Shown piece by piece: positions 7,392 through 16,444 of a stretch of 64,000 nt of DNA (positions within the stretch are counted from its first letter, which is position 1; the number at the start of each line of letters is the position of its first letter). Below the pieces are notes generated by a model that made no database searches, was not told where the DNA came from, and was given only the letters and a program-made list of their open reading frames with translations. Source of the DNA: Chloroflexota bacterium. Lineage in GTDB: Bacteria > Chloroflexota > Anaerolineae > CG2-30-64-16. The stretch is taken from NCBI GenBank assembly GCA_026389845.1, contig JAPLHB010000114.1, positions 1-64,000 of the forward strand. The letters are read 5' to 3'. Position numbers and translations under genes: made by a program.

Positions 7392-8693
7392 ATGCGTGCG
7401 GCAACGGTCTTCCTTCTGGCGCTTCTGCTGCTGGCGACTCTGACGGCCTGTCACCCGATCACCTGGGGCTTGGGACCGACGCCGGAGCCGCTGGTGCCGA
7501 CACGGGCGCCGGATTTCCGGCTGATCGTCACCACCACGCCGGCTCCCGCTGACGCCGATGTCCCTTCCACGCCGCAGCCGCCGGCCGTGGTTCCGGTGGC
7601 TGCGGCGCCCCCACCACTCGCGGCGACTGTGGCTTCGTCGCCCCCACCACCTGCGGCGACTGTGGCTTCGTCGCCCCCACCACCCGCAGCGACTGTGGCT
7701 TCATCGTCCCCCCCACCCGCGGCGACTGCGGCCGGCATTGCCCGGCCGACGCCGGCCCCGCCGGTCAATTGGCTCAAGCCGGCCTCGAACCGGGTGCGAG
7801 TGGGCGTCGGTGTCCCACTCGGCGGTCTCGGCGACTACGAGTGGGGCGCGGGTGCGCCGGGCTGGTATCTGAATTGGCAGATCGCGCCGCGCGCGCCACA
7901 TCCGATCAACGTTCCCTTTGTGCCGATGGTGCGGTTGAGCGGCGATGGCTACCGCCCGGCCCTCGATGACATCGTCGCGACGGCCGCCAGTAATCCTGGG
8001 GCGCTTTGGCTCATCGGCAACGAGCCGGATGTGCCGTGGCAGGACAACACCACGGCCGAGCAATACGCCGCGACCTACGGCGTCCTGTATCGGGCCATCA
8101 AGGGGGCCGATCCCACCAGCCAGATTGCCATCGGCGGGGTGAGTGAGCCGACGCCGCTCCGCATGGCGTATCTCGACCGCATCCTGGCGGCCTATCGGGC
8201 GCGGTACGGAGAGGCGATGCCGGTGGACGTCTGGAACGTCCACGCGTTCATTTTGCGGGAGGAGCGCAACTCGTGGGGTGTGGGCATCCCGCCGGGGATG
8301 GCGGCCGACAAGGGGCAACTTTACGAGGTCTCCGACCACGCCGACATGGCGATCTTCACGCGCCAGATCGCCGACTTTCGGCGGTGGATGACCGACCGCG
8401 GCCTGCGGGACAAGCCGCTCGTCGTCACGGAATACGGCATCTTGATGCCGGCGAGTTACGGCTTCCCGCCTGAACAGGTGAGCCGGTTCATGGCTGACAC
8501 ATTCGATTTCTTTCTGACCGCGCGGGATGCGGCCACGGGCGACCCGGCCGACGACAATCGGCTGGTTCAGGCGTTCTGCTGGTACAGCGTCGCCGATACG
8601 GTCTATGCGACCCCGAATCTCTTTACCCCGCAAACGCGCGCGATCACGCCAGCGGGAGAGGTATTTCGGGCGTATCTCGCGGGCCTGCGCTGA
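7392..8693 (+). CDS. secreted lipoprotein with glycoside-hydrolase-like TIM barrel
   Basis: A 433-residue protein. It has a lipoprotein signal (VFLLALLLLATL then lipobox LTAC), a Pro/Ala-rich linker at about residues 30-125 built from 11-residue repeats of TVASSPPPPAA, and a catalytic-like domain. This domain has the clan-A glycosidase hallmarks: Glu211 in IGNEPD (acid/base candidate, strand 4) and Glu347 in VTEYGI (nucleophile candidate, strand 7), with aromatic-rich surroundings. It is probably an extracellular glycan hydrolase tethered to the membrane by the linker; the substrate cannot be deduced. It begins 19 bases after the PAP2 stop and may share its transcript. Confidence 0.78.
   Translation: MRAATVFLLALLLLATLTACHPITWGLGPTPEPLVPTRAPDFRLIVTTTPAPADADVPSTPQPPAVVPVAAAPPPLAATVASSPPPPAATVASSPPPPAATVASSSPPPAATAAGIARPTPAPPVNWLKPASNRVRVGVGVPLGGLGDYEWGAGAPGWYLNWQIAPRAPHPINVPFVPMVRLSGDGYRPALDDIVATAASNPGALWLIGNEPDVPWQDNTTAEQYAATYGVLYRAIKGADPTSQIAIGGVSEPTPLRMAYLDRILAAYRARYGEAMPVDVWNVHAFILREERNSWGVGIPPGMAADKGQLYEVSDHADMAIFTRQIADFRRWMTDRGLRDKPLVVTEYGILMPASYGFPPEQVSRFMADTFDFFLTARDAATGDPADDNRLVQAFCWYSVADTVYATPNLFTPQTRAITPAGEVFRAYLAGLR
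7604..7732 (+). repeat. 33-bp tandem repeat inside the glycosidase-like gene
   Basis: About 3.5 units of a 33-bp repeat with GACTGTGGCTTCGTCG cores (for example at 7625 and 7658) encode TVASSPPPPAA. The multiple-of-three unit lets copy number vary without a frameshift. Confidence 0.85.
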
Positions 8694-8739
8694 GTTTTAA
8701 TAAGATTAGCAGATACTCTCACAATGAAGGAGGCGTCCC

Positions 8740-9744
8740 ATGAAGCAACTTTCCCGAAAAGCTCTCGTGTTGGCGATCGTCACCCTGACAGCCGTCCTGT
8801 TGGTCAGCGTGGCGACCTGGGATGGCGCGTTGGGGGCTGGCGCCCCTTCCAGCCGGGTGTTCCTGCCGGTCGTTGACAACCAGTACGCGGGCGGCACGCC
8901 GTCCTATATGACGCCGGACTGGACGCCGACCGAACCGCCCACCGAGACGCCGACGGTCACTTCGACGCCGACGGTAACGGCCACCCCGACCGAAACCCCC
9001 ACGCCGTCAATCACGCCCACGGTCACGGAGACGCCGCTTTACTCGCCGACGCCGACCGAGACCCCGCGCTTCTCGCCTACCCCAACCAGCACGGCCACGG
9101 CTACGCCGACCGAGACGGCCACGCCGACCCTTACGCCTACTGTAACGCGCACGCCCACCCGCACGCGCACACCCACGCGTACGGCGACCAATACGCGGAC
9201 CAGCACCCCGACCGTCACGCCGACGCCGACGCCGACGAACACGCCGACCGCCACGCTGACGCCGACCGCCACGCCCTGCTCGGTGACCGACGTGTCTGGG
9301 TACTACTGGAGCCAGGTCTCCAACTTCGTTCCCGGCGCCGGCTGCCCGGCTGTCACTATGACGCCGTCGGCCGGCTCCATCCAGGTTATCCAGCAGGGGA
9401 CGACGCTGACTTTCCACACGAGCAGCGGTGACGCCGTCGGGACGATTGACTCGACCGGGTTCTTCGTCGTCAATGGGGCGATTCCGCAATCGGCCGGCTG
9501 CCCGGTGGGGGTTAGTTGTGTCAACACGACGCGCGGCTGGTTCGCGATCGGCCAGGCGCCCATGACGTTCTCGGGCAACGGCGACATCGTGATGTCGGTC
9601 TTTGCCACGCCAGTCTGCACGATCACGTATCAGACTTCGGGCACGCGCACCGGTTGTGCGGCTGCCGCGACGCTGCCGGAAATCGCCGCTCCCACCTGGC
9701 TGGATTGCTGGCGCCAACTCCTGGGGTTGCCGCCAGCGCCGTAG
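8740..9744 (+). CDS. secreted Thr/Pro-rich protein
   Basis: A 334-residue protein with GAAGGAGGCG before ATG 8740. It has an N-terminal signal ([18 protein letters not shown]), the short phrase [15 protein letters not shown] that often precedes linkers in Chloroflexota surface proteins, then about 110 residues of TPTxTPT-type low complexity, probably heavily glycosylated. A globular Cys-containing domain of about 150 residues follows ([17 protein letters not shown] to the end). No enzyme motif is visible. It is likely an exported cell-surface protein with a stalk-like linker. Confidence 0.8.
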   Translation: MKQLSRKALVLAIVTLTAVLLVSVATWDGALGAGAPSSRVFLPVVDNQYAGGTPSYMTPDWTPTEPPTETPTVTSTPTVTATPTETPTPSITPTVTETPLYSPTPTETPRFSPTPTSTATATPTETATPTLTPTVTRTPTRTRTPTRTATNTRTSTPTVTPTPTPTNTPTATLTPTATPCSVTDVSGYYWSQVSNFVPGAGCPAVTMTPSAGSIQVIQQGTTLTFHTSSGDAVGTIDSTGFFVVNGAIPQSAGCPVGVSCVNTTRGWFAIGQAPMTFSGNGDIVMSVFATPVCTITYQTSGTRTGCAAAATLPEIAAPTWLDCWRQLLGLPPAP

Positions 9745-9762
9745 AACGTCGGGGGCTTCACT

Positions 9763-9893
9763 ATGCTCAACCTGCACGAACTGAACGTCTTCATCGAAGC
9801 CGCCCAGGCCCAGAATTTCTCGGTGGCCGCACGACGGCTCTACCTGAGCCGGCCGTCAGCCTGCACGTGCGCAACCTGGAAAAGGTAAGCAGA
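9763..9893 (+). pseudogene. LysR-type regulator remnant (HTH only)
   Basis: ATG 9763 starts MLNLHELNVFIEAAQAQNFS then VAARRLYLS, the classic LysR winged-helix N-terminus. After YLS the frame breaks; the expected continuation PAVSLHVRNLEK is found in another frame at about 9852-9884. Comparison with the usual SQPAVS motif suggests loss of four bases near 9850. Nothing of the remaining 250 residues of a LysR protein follows, so this is a truncated, frameshifted fossil. Confidence 0.8.
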
Positions 9894-9929
9894 TGGCAGT
9901 TGATGATGCTCTCTGACGCGCGCATTCGT

Positions 9930-10172
9930 TCAGATGCCGTCTTGTTTTAGCGGCGACGATTCGTCGTTGGTCGTTGGTCGTTCGTCGTTCCTCACCGCGC
10001 CGAACGGACACGCCCGAATGCACACCATGCACCCGCGACACCGGCTGGCATCCACGATCGGCAGATCGCCGCGCTCGTATTGGACGATCGCGCGCGTCTT
10101 GCAGACCGTTCGGGCCTGGCAGGTGGTGCAGGTTTGACAGACGTGTAGATCAATGCGGAGGATGGGACGCAT
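9930..10172 (-). CDS. small ferredoxin-like 4Fe-4S protein
   Basis: An 80-residue protein with two Cys clusters: CQTCTTCQARTVC near the N-terminus and the canonical CRGCMVCIRACPFGAV at residues 45-60. It probably carries two 4Fe-4S centres and transfers electrons. The last 20 residues (NDERPTTNDE...) are translated from the ACGACGAACGACC spacer repeat common in this genome and are unlikely to be functional. Upstream, 10173-10381 contains no gene. No partner enzyme is adjacent; the aldehyde oxidoreductase 4 kb away would need a ferredoxin, but that link is speculative. Confidence 0.75.
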   Translation of the reverse strand: MRPILRIDLHVCQTCTTCQARTVCKTRAIVQYERGDLPIVDASRCRGCMVCIRACPFGAVRNDERPTTNDESSPLKQDGI

Positions 10173-10381
10173 GGTTCGCTCTCTTTGTCTGTCCGCATTG
10201 TACCACAGGGGTTCTCAGCTCGGAAGTCGTCGCGGCTCGAGAGGTTGGGCATGCCCGCATTCGGCTGGCAATTCAGCAGACAGGGTGGTATAGTATTTCC
10301 CCAATCGGCGGAATTGCGGGCGCGTACCATGTACTTACGCACCACGCACCACGCACCACGCACCATGTGACGGAGGCAACT
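10173..10381. other. intergenic spacer upstream of tldD
   Basis: No gene was found. It holds a possible promoter (TATAGT near 10290) and an ACCACGCACC tandem spacer repeat just before the tldD ribosome-binding site CGGAGG. Confidence 0.5.
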
Positions 10382-11836
10382 ATGCAAGACCTGATCGCCC
10401 GCGCACTAGACCTGGCAACCGTGCGCGGGGCAACCTACGCCGACATGCGAATCGTCCATCGGCAGACCCAGGCGGTCGGCGTCAAAAACGACATCGTGGA
10501 GTCGCTTTCGGACGACGAGACGGCCGGCTTCGGCGTGCGCGTCATCGTGGACGGCGCCTGGGGCTTCTCCAGCAGTAACGTACTCACGCCGGCCGAGGTG
10601 GATCGGGTGACGGCCGAGGCGGTCGCGGTCGGCCGGGCCAGTGGGCTGGTGCGTAAGCGCGTGGCGCAGCTCGGCCCGCCGGAGGTGCACACCGGCGCCT
10701 ATCGCACGCCGGTCGCGATGGACCCCTTCGACGTCAGCCTGGAGGAAAAGATCGGTCTGCTGCTGGCGGCCGACGTGGCCATGCGCGGCGTGGCCGGCGT
10801 CAAGGTGGCCGAGGGCAACCTGGTCTGTCTGCGCGAGCGCAAGACGTTCGGCAGCAGCGAAGGCAGCTTCCTGGAGCAGGAGATCATCGAGACGGGCGGC
10901 GGCATCAAGGCGACGGCCGTGTCCGGCGGCGAGGTGCAAGTGCGCAGCTATCCCAACTCCTTCGGCCGCGATCAGGCGTGCCAGGGGTGGGAGTTCATCC
11001 TGGCCCACGACTTGGCCGGCGCCGCGCCGCGCATCGCCGAGGAAGCCGTGGCGCTGCTCACCGCCGACCAGTGCCCCAGCGGTGTGAGCACGATCATCCT
11101 GGACGGCAGCCAGACCGCGCTGCAAATCCACGAGTCGTGCGGCCACCCTATCGAGCTGGATCGCGTCTTCGGCGCTGAGGCGGCCTACGCCGGCACCAGT
11201 TTTCTCACGCCCGACAAGCTCGGCCACTTCCGCTACGGTTCGGACATCGTCAATCTGGTGGCCGACGCGACGATCCCCGGCGGGCTGGGAACATTCGGCT
11301 GGGACGATGAAGGGGTGCCGGCGCAGCGCACTCAGATCGTCAAGAACGGCATCTTCGTCGGCTACATGACCAGCCGCGAAACCGCGCAATGGCTGGGGGA
11401 CGGCCATAGCCGGCGCTCCAACGGCACGGCCCGCGCCTCCGGCTGGAACCGCATCCCCATCGTTCGCATGACCAACGTCGGCCTGGAGCCGGGCGTGTGG
11501 ACACTGGCCGACATGATCGCGGCCACCGACGACGGCATCTTCATGCAGACCAATCGCTCGTGGTCAATTGACAATCTGCGGTTGAATTTCCAGTTCGGTA
11601 CCGAGATCGGCTGGGAGATCAAGGGCGGCAAGCTGGGCCGGATGTTGAAAAACCCGACCTACACCGGCAGTACGCCGCAGTTCTGGTGCTCGGTGGACGC
11701 CATCGGCAACGCGGCCGAGCTACGGGTTTGGGGCACACCCAACTGTGGCAAGGGCGAGCCGTCGCAGATTGCGCACACGGGCCATCCCGCCGCACCGATT
11801 CGAGCGCGGAACATCCAAGTCGGCGTGATGAAGTAG
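10382..11836 (+). CDS. tldD: TldD metalloprotease subunit
   Basis: A 484-residue protein of the TldD/PmbA (U62) family. The TldD zinc motif H-E-x-x-x-H is present as HESCGH at about residue 250, followed by GAEAAYAGTSFLTPDKLG. The C-terminal part has the typical NTYI-like region and GGKLGRMLKNPTYTG. With TldE it forms a heterodimer that degrades unfolded peptides and processes peptide-derived products. ATG 10382 has CGGAGG six bases upstream; the frame runs open further upstream, but that part is spacer repeat. The partner gene follows after an 82-bp spacer. Confidence 0.95.
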   Translation: MQDLIARALDLATVRGATYADMRIVHRQTQAVGVKNDIVESLSDDETAGFGVRVIVDGAWGFSSSNVLTPAEVDRVTAEAVAVGRASGLVRKRVAQLGPPEVHTGAYRTPVAMDPFDVSLEEKIGLLLAADVAMRGVAGVKVAEGNLVCLRERKTFGSSEGSFLEQEIIETGGGIKATAVSGGEVQVRSYPNSFGRDQACQGWEFILAHDLAGAAPRIAEEAVALLTADQCPSGVSTIILDGSQTALQIHESCGHPIELDRVFGAEAAYAGTSFLTPDKLGHFRYGSDIVNLVADATIPGGLGTFGWDDEGVPAQRTQIVKNGIFVGYMTSRETAQWLGDGHSRRSNGTARASGWNRIPIVRMTNVGLEPGVWTLADMIAATDDGIFMQTNRSWSIDNLRLNFQFGTEIGWEIKGGKLGRMLKNPTYTGSTPQFWCSVDAIGNAAELRVWGTPNCGKGEPSQIAHTGHPAAPIRARNIQVGVMK

Positions 11837-11918
11837 GTATTGGGTATTAGATATTGGGTATTGAGCGAATCGTGGGGATGGGCCAATACCAAATATCTAT
11901 TACTGGGAGAAGAAGACC

Positions 11919-13271
11919 ATGTTGAACGAGCATTCACTCCACGCCCTGGCCGAGCGTGCCCTGGGCCTTTCCAAAGCCGATGAGACCGAGGTGCTGCTGA
12001 TCGGACAGGCGGTGCGGTTGACGCGCTTTGCCAACAGCTACATCCACCAGAACGTCGCCGAGAGCGGCCTGCAAGTGCGGGTGCGGGCTGCGCTGGGACA
12101 GCGGGTCGGCGTGGCGGCCACCGACGATATCTCAACCGAGGGGCTGGCTGCGGCCGTCGCGCGGGCGACCGCGCTGGCGCGCTTGCAGGCAGCCGATCCG
12201 TATTTTACCGGGCTGCCTCGTGAAGATAAAAACCAGGTTTCAGAAACCACCCTGGGCTACGCGTCCGCCACCGCTGCGTTCACCGCGGAGGAGCGGGCGC
12301 AGGGGGTCAAGGTCGTTTGCGACGCGGCCGAGGGGGCCGGGTTAATCGCCGCGGGCGCGTTCAGCACCGGCGAGGAGGCGCTGGCCGTGGCGAACTCGCA
12401 CGGCCTGTGGCGCTATCACCTGGGCACGACGGCCAGCTTTAAGACGGTCATCATGGGCGACACCGGCTCCGGTTGGGCTTCGGCGGTCAATACCGATGTG
12501 GGCCAGATCCAACCGGCGGCGATCGGCAGCCAGGCGGTGGACATTGCCGGCCGCGCCCAGCAGCCGGGCGACCTGGCCCCCGGCAAGTACCCCGTGGTCC
12601 TGGCGCCCGACGCGGTGGCCGATCTGCTGAGCTTCTTCGGCATGGTGGCCTTCAACGGGCTGGCCGTACAGGAAGAGCGCAGCTTTGTGGCGAGCCGGCT
12701 GGGGCAGCAGGTGATGGCGCCGGCGGTCTTCATCTGGGACGATGGGCTGGACGCAACCGGACTGCCACAGCCGTTCGACGCGGAGGGCGTCTCCAGGCAG
12801 CGGATTTCTTTGATCGAAGCGGGCGTGGTCAAGGGCGCAGTGTGGGATCGCCGGACCGCGGCGAAGGCCGGCGCGGGGCGTGCCTCCACCGGTCACGCGC
12901 TGCCCGCCCCCAACAGCTTCGGCGCACTGCCGGCCAACGTCTTCATGGCGCCAGGAAAAGCCTCCACCGCGGACTTGTTGAGTGGAATCGAGCGGGGCGT
13001 CTGGGTGACGCGCTTCTGGTACACGCGCGTCGTCCACCCGATGGAGGTCATCGTCACCGGCATGACACGCGACGGGACGTTTTTGATCGAGGACAGCGTG
13101 GTTACGCGCCCGGTGCGCAATCTGCGTTTCACCCAAAGTTACCTGGCCGCGATGGCCGACGTGGCTGCCATCAGCGCGGAGACGAAGCTAGTCGAGGGCA
13201 ATTGGGGCTCGATGCGGGCGCCGGCCATTCGGGTCAACGCGTTCAACTTCACCGGCGCGACGAAGGAATAG
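11919..13271 (+). CDS. TldE/PmbA metalloprotease-associated subunit
   Basis: A 450-residue TldE/PmbA homologue lacking the HExxxH motif, as expected for the non-catalytic subunit. Typical features are an N-terminal TEVLLIGQAVRLTRFANSYIHQN, the central KYPVVLAPDAVADLLSFFG, and the C-terminal NLRFTQSYLAAMADVAAIS. It pairs with the TldD encoded just upstream. The 82-bp gap between the two is filled with ATTGGGTATTAGATATTGGG spacer repeats. A long perfect hairpin follows the stop. Confidence 0.93.
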   Translation: MLNEHSLHALAERALGLSKADETEVLLIGQAVRLTRFANSYIHQNVAESGLQVRVRAALGQRVGVAATDDISTEGLAAAVARATALARLQAADPYFTGLPREDKNQVSETTLGYASATAAFTAEERAQGVKVVCDAAEGAGLIAAGAFSTGEEALAVANSHGLWRYHLGTTASFKTVIMGDTGSGWASAVNTDVGQIQPAAIGSQAVDIAGRAQQPGDLAPGKYPVVLAPDAVADLLSFFGMVAFNGLAVQEERSFVASRLGQQVMAPAVFIWDDGLDATGLPQPFDAEGVSRQRISLIEAGVVKGAVWDRRTAAKAGAGRASTGHALPAPNSFGALPANVFMAPGKASTADLLSGIERGVWVTRFWYTRVVHPMEVIVTGMTRDGTFLIEDSVVTRPVRNLRFTQSYLAAMADVAAISAETKLVEGNWGSMRAPAIRVNAFNFTGATKE

Positions 13272-13283
13272 CTTGTTTCACGT

Positions 13284-13321
13284 CCAGACTTCCGAAGTCT
13301 TCCGTGACTTCGGAAGTCTGG
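13284..13321 (+). terminator. perfect 16-bp hairpin after tldE
   Basis: Arms CCAGACTTCCGAAGTC and GACTTCGGAAGTCTGG enclose a 6-base loop TTCCGT. There is no T-tract, so it may be a bidirectional, Rho-assisted terminator, or a copy of the palindromic repeats found elsewhere in the window (core ACTTCNGAAGT). Confidence 0.65.
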
Positions 13322-13328
13322 CTCGCAC

Positions 13329-13769
13329 TCACGACTCTCGATTTTCCCGAATGATCACCGCATGGCCGGACGGTTCGCCATACGTGACCGGATGACGCTG
13401 CCGAGACGGAGCGCCAGGACGCATGGCATCTTGGTGTTCACGTAGCTCATCTTCCCCGGTGTGCATCCTTGCCCCGCGCGAACGATATGTCCCCAGGATA
13501 TTTCGGTCATCCAAGAACTCGGCCGGAACGACAGTGTCGCCATGCTCCCACATCAGCGAGAAAAACCAGATGCCACTTTCGCCGATACAGAAATCGGCGG
13601 GCGTAAAGTTCATCCTGGAATCTAGCGGGGGCTCCGGCCGCGCCGGGTTGTACTCGGCCAGCCAGCCGAAAGCCTCGCCTCTCCACGCCTTCCCTTTTGC
13701 ATGCAGTCTGCCGGCAAACCGCCGAACTGCACCGAGATCGGGGATAACGAAGCGAAGTACGACCGGCAT
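13329..13769 (-). CDS. hypothetical protein
   Basis: A 146-residue minus-strand frame starting seven bases after the end of the DUF2442-like gene, so probably co-transcribed. It contains a plausible folded region (MNFTPADFCIGESGIWFFSLMWEHGDTVVPAEFLDDRN), but no family was recognised. The final 20 residues, beginning HPVTYGEPSGHAV, are nearly repeated at the end of the upstream frame (FPVTYGEPSSRAV) because the DNA at 13330-13390 and 13785-13840 is duplicated. It could be a degraded remnant. Confidence 0.45.
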   Translation of the reverse strand: MPVVLRFVIPDLGAVRRFAGRLHAKGKAWRGEAFGWLAEYNPARPEPPLDSRMNFTPADFCIGESGIWFFSLMWEHGDTVVPAEFLDDRNILGTYRSRGARMHTGEDELREHQDAMRPGAPSRQRHPVTYGEPSGHAVIIRENRES

Positions 13770-13776
13770 GTTTCGT

Positions 13777-14324
13777 CTACCGTTCCTGGTCTTCTCGGAT
13801 GACTACTGCGCGGGAGGATGGCTCGCCATACGTGACCGGAAAGTGTTTGCGCGATGGGTCTACGCGACGCACGGGTGCCTGCGGCTGGCGCACCCTCTTG
13901 CTGAAGACCTTCCAATGACCACAGTACTCGTCCTCACCCCAGTACTCCTCCTCGATCGGCGCCTGCGGCTGGCCCAACTCCTCCATCCATGTGCGCGTAC
14001 CGAAGTCGCCAGCCCACAACCCGGCCAGGCTAAATCCACGTCCAACTTTTCCCAGTGCAGCGATGCCCCACGTGGCCCCAATCGCACCTGGGTAATCTCT
14101 TCCGGAGTCGCTTGCGTCAATCCCTGCACCAGGGCACACGGCAGCAGGAAGATGATCCCATTCTTCAGCTCAACGATGAGCCGGTGGGTCGGCTGGTCAT
14201 AGCTGACAGATTGGGCTTGCGGTTCGTTCCGCGCCCGCTCCGCGCCCCATTGCTCCGCTTCCTGGTGCTGTCGCTCCAAGACCTCTTCGTCAATCTCCCA
14301 TTTGCCGATCTGCACTTTGGCCAT
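13777..14324 (-). pseudogene. DUF2442-domain protein, frameshifted
   Basis: ATG 14324 (AGGCGGGC upstream) begins MAKVQIGKWEIDEEVLERQ and runs through a DUF2442 domain (SVSYDQPTHRLIVELKNG, then IFLLPCALVQGL) to LHWEKLDVDLA. At about 14030 the expected continuation LAGLWAGDFGTRTWMEELG switches frame; restoring one base (TTAGCC to TTAAGCC) would join them. The second part runs to a stop at 13777 with an RQPQAP repeat. DUF2442 proteins are small helix-turn-helix-like proteins often found beside DUF4160 toxins; none is seen here. It could be a real frameshift or a sequencing error. Confidence 0.65.
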
Positions 14325-14512
14325 AAGCCCGCCTGTTCTCAAAATGCGACCTGTAGCATCCTGAGCCGGCGCCGTTTGCCGGACGCAGTCGAAGGATGCG
14401 GCCTTGCGCGATGACCGTTCCGCAGACTCCTTCGACTCCGTTGCCCCCTTCGCCCAAACAAGCTCAGGGTGCAACTCCGCTCAGGATGCCTGCTCTGTGA
14501 TACACCGAGAAG

Positions 14513-16342
14513 TTATGCCAGCCCCAACTCGGCCAGCTTCTCCCGTGTCGGCATCCCCGTCACCGGATCGTAACCGCGCACCTGGTAGGTGAATGCCAGC
14601 AGCTTCGCCACATCCGGCACGTAGCCGGCGGTGTTGCCTTCGGCGATCGGGCGAAGGAGCGCCGCGGGCAGGCGGTCATCCTCGCGGGTCATGCCGAAGC
14701 GGTGATTGAGCTGCCGCTTGAAGGTGTAGATGCGCTCGGCCGTCCGGCGCACGTCGGTCCAATCCCAGCCCCAGCCGGTGACGGTGTTGATGAGCTTCAG
14801 GATCAGCTCGCCGGGCGGATCCTCGAAGTGGCACAGGATGAGGCTGTTGGTGAGTGCACGCCAGTCCATCACGCGGGCGGCCATTTCGGCCTTTTGCGGC
14901 GTCTCGGTCTGCCGGTCACCGAACATCTCCTCGGTGATCCCCATTTCGGGCAGCACGCGGCCCTGCTCGGTCATGTAGACGTCGCCCGACATGTGATCGG
15001 CCCCGCGGGTGCCGGTGGCGTAGACGATCGCCAGGGCAGCGAAGGCACGCGGATCGTGCATCGGCGCTTCCAGGTTCTTCACTTCGGCCGCCATGTCGGC
15101 CGCGCCGAAGCGAGCGCCCAACGCCCGGCTGCCGTCGGCCAGGAGCGCGCCGAAGCCTTCGCGGCGTGCAATCTGGCGGATCAACTCGTGCGCAGCGGCG
15201 ATGTTGCCCCAGGTCAGGGCCAGCCCACCAGTGTCCGCCTCGGTGATGATCCCTTGCTCGAACAGGTAGAACGCAAACGCGATGGTGGATGAGGCACTGA
15301 TGGTATCCAGTCCGTACAGGTTGCACAGATGGCCGGCGTGACTGATCCCCTCCAGGTCACCCGAGCCAAGCTGTGGGCCGAACCCGACCGTCGTCTCATA
15401 CTCCGGACCGTCTACTTTCGGTTCGCCATAGGTATCCAGGTGTACCTCACGGCCGCAGGCGATGGGGCAACGATAGCAGGGCACGCCCCTGATGAGAAGC
15501 GTGTCGGTCAGGTAGCCGGGGTTGAGCGTATCGGCGCATTCCGGCAGTCCGCTTTGGCTGTAGTATTTGCCCGGCACGTCGCCGTACATATCGCCCACGT
15601 CCATGTAGAACATCGTGCCGCCCAGCAGGAGCATCTGGGACGAGATGTCGTCCACGACGATGTTGAGGGTTTCCTTGAGCGCGGTCTTGAACGCGGCCTC
15701 GTCGGCCAGAGGAACCTTAGCGCGGCCGTAGGCGGCGATGGCCTTGAGCTGCTTACTGCCCATCACCGCGCCCATACCGGTGCGAGCAGCCGCGCGGCCG
15801 TGATCGTTCATCACCGCTGCGTATTTGACCAGGTGCTCGCCCGCGGGGCCGATGCACGCGACTTTGGCCTTCGGCTCGCCGATTTCTTCCTGGACTTTGC
15901 GTTGGGTCGCGTAGCTGTCCAGCCCCCACAAGTGGCTGGCGGGGCGGAGCGCGGGCGGCTGCCCCTCGACAACGGTCAGGTAGACCGGCTCGGCGGCCGC
16001 GCCGGTGACGATGATGCCATCGTAGCCCGCCTGGCGCAGCGCAGGGCCGAAGAAGCCGCCGCCGTTCGCCTCACCGGTAAGCCTGGTCTGTGGCGAGCGC
16101 GCGACGACCGAGTAGCGCCCGGCCGCAGGAATCTGCGTGCCGACGAAGGGGCCGGTCATAAAGATGAGAGGGTTGTCTGGCCCCAGGGGGTCGGTCTCCG
16201 CCCCGGCTAAATCGGCCAGGTAGCGCGCCCCCAGCCCGCTGCCGCCGACGAACTGCCGCGCATAGTCCTCGTTCAGCGGCTCATCCCAGAGCCGGCCGGC
16301 CGTCAGATCAACGCGAAGGATTTTACCCAGGTAGCCGTGCAT
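14513..16342 (-). CDS. aldehyde:ferredoxin oxidoreductase family tungstoenzyme
   Basis: A 609-residue AOR-family protein. The true start is ATG 16342 (MHGYLGKILRVDLT) with AAAGGAGG upstream; the frame extends upstream only through an ACGCAACACGC spacer. It shows the tungstopterin-binding N-terminal GGSGLGARYLADL, the 4Fe-4S ligands CYRCPIAC with a distal Cys in TNSLILCHFEDPP, and GRAAARTGMGAVMGSKQLKA. The enzyme oxidises aldehydes to carboxylic acids with ferredoxin as acceptor in the cytoplasm. No pterin biosynthesis gene is adjacent. Confidence 0.93.
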   Translation of the reverse strand: MHGYLGKILRVDLTAGRLWDEPLNEDYARQFVGGSGLGARYLADLAGAETDPLGPDNPLIFMTGPFVGTQIPAAGRYSVVARSPQTRLTGEANGGGFFGPALRQAGYDGIIVTGAAAEPVYLTVVEGQPPALRPASHLWGLDSYATQRKVQEEIGEPKAKVACIGPAGEHLVKYAAVMNDHGRAAARTGMGAVMGSKQLKAIAAYGRAKVPLADEAAFKTALKETLNIVVDDISSQMLLLGGTMFYMDVGDMYGDVPGKYYSQSGLPECADTLNPGYLTDTLLIRGVPCYRCPIACGREVHLDTYGEPKVDGPEYETTVGFGPQLGSGDLEGISHAGHLCNLYGLDTISASSTIAFAFYLFEQGIITEADTGGLALTWGNIAAAHELIRQIARREGFGALLADGSRALGARFGAADMAAEVKNLEAPMHDPRAFAALAIVYATGTRGADHMSGDVYMTEQGRVLPEMGITEEMFGDRQTETPQKAEMAARVMDWRALTNSLILCHFEDPPGELILKLINTVTGWGWDWTDVRRTAERIYTFKRQLNHRFGMTREDDRLPAALLRPIAEGNTAGYVPDVAKLLAFTYQVRGYDPVTGMPTREKLAELGLA

Positions 16343-16444
16343 GGTGCGCCTCCTTTGGTGTGGTGCGTGTTGCGTGTTGCGTGTTGCGTGTTGCGTGTTG
16401 CGCTTGAGGATGCTCCGCAATACCGGAATAGGTACGCTCGCCTT

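Noticed and set aside
7701-8633. Minus-strand frame within the glycosidase-like gene
   Set aside because: Shadow frame with no recognisable domain; the plus strand has signal peptide and catalytic motifs.
9007-9777. Long minus-strand frame opposite the Thr/Pro-rich gene
   Set aside because: It is a shadow of the low-complexity ACGCCGACC codons; composition is almost only Arg/Gly and there is no ribosome-binding site.
14324-14474. Longer N-terminus for the DUF2442 gene
   Set aside because: The extra 50 codons lie over spacer repeat, and a ribosome-binding site precedes ATG 14324.
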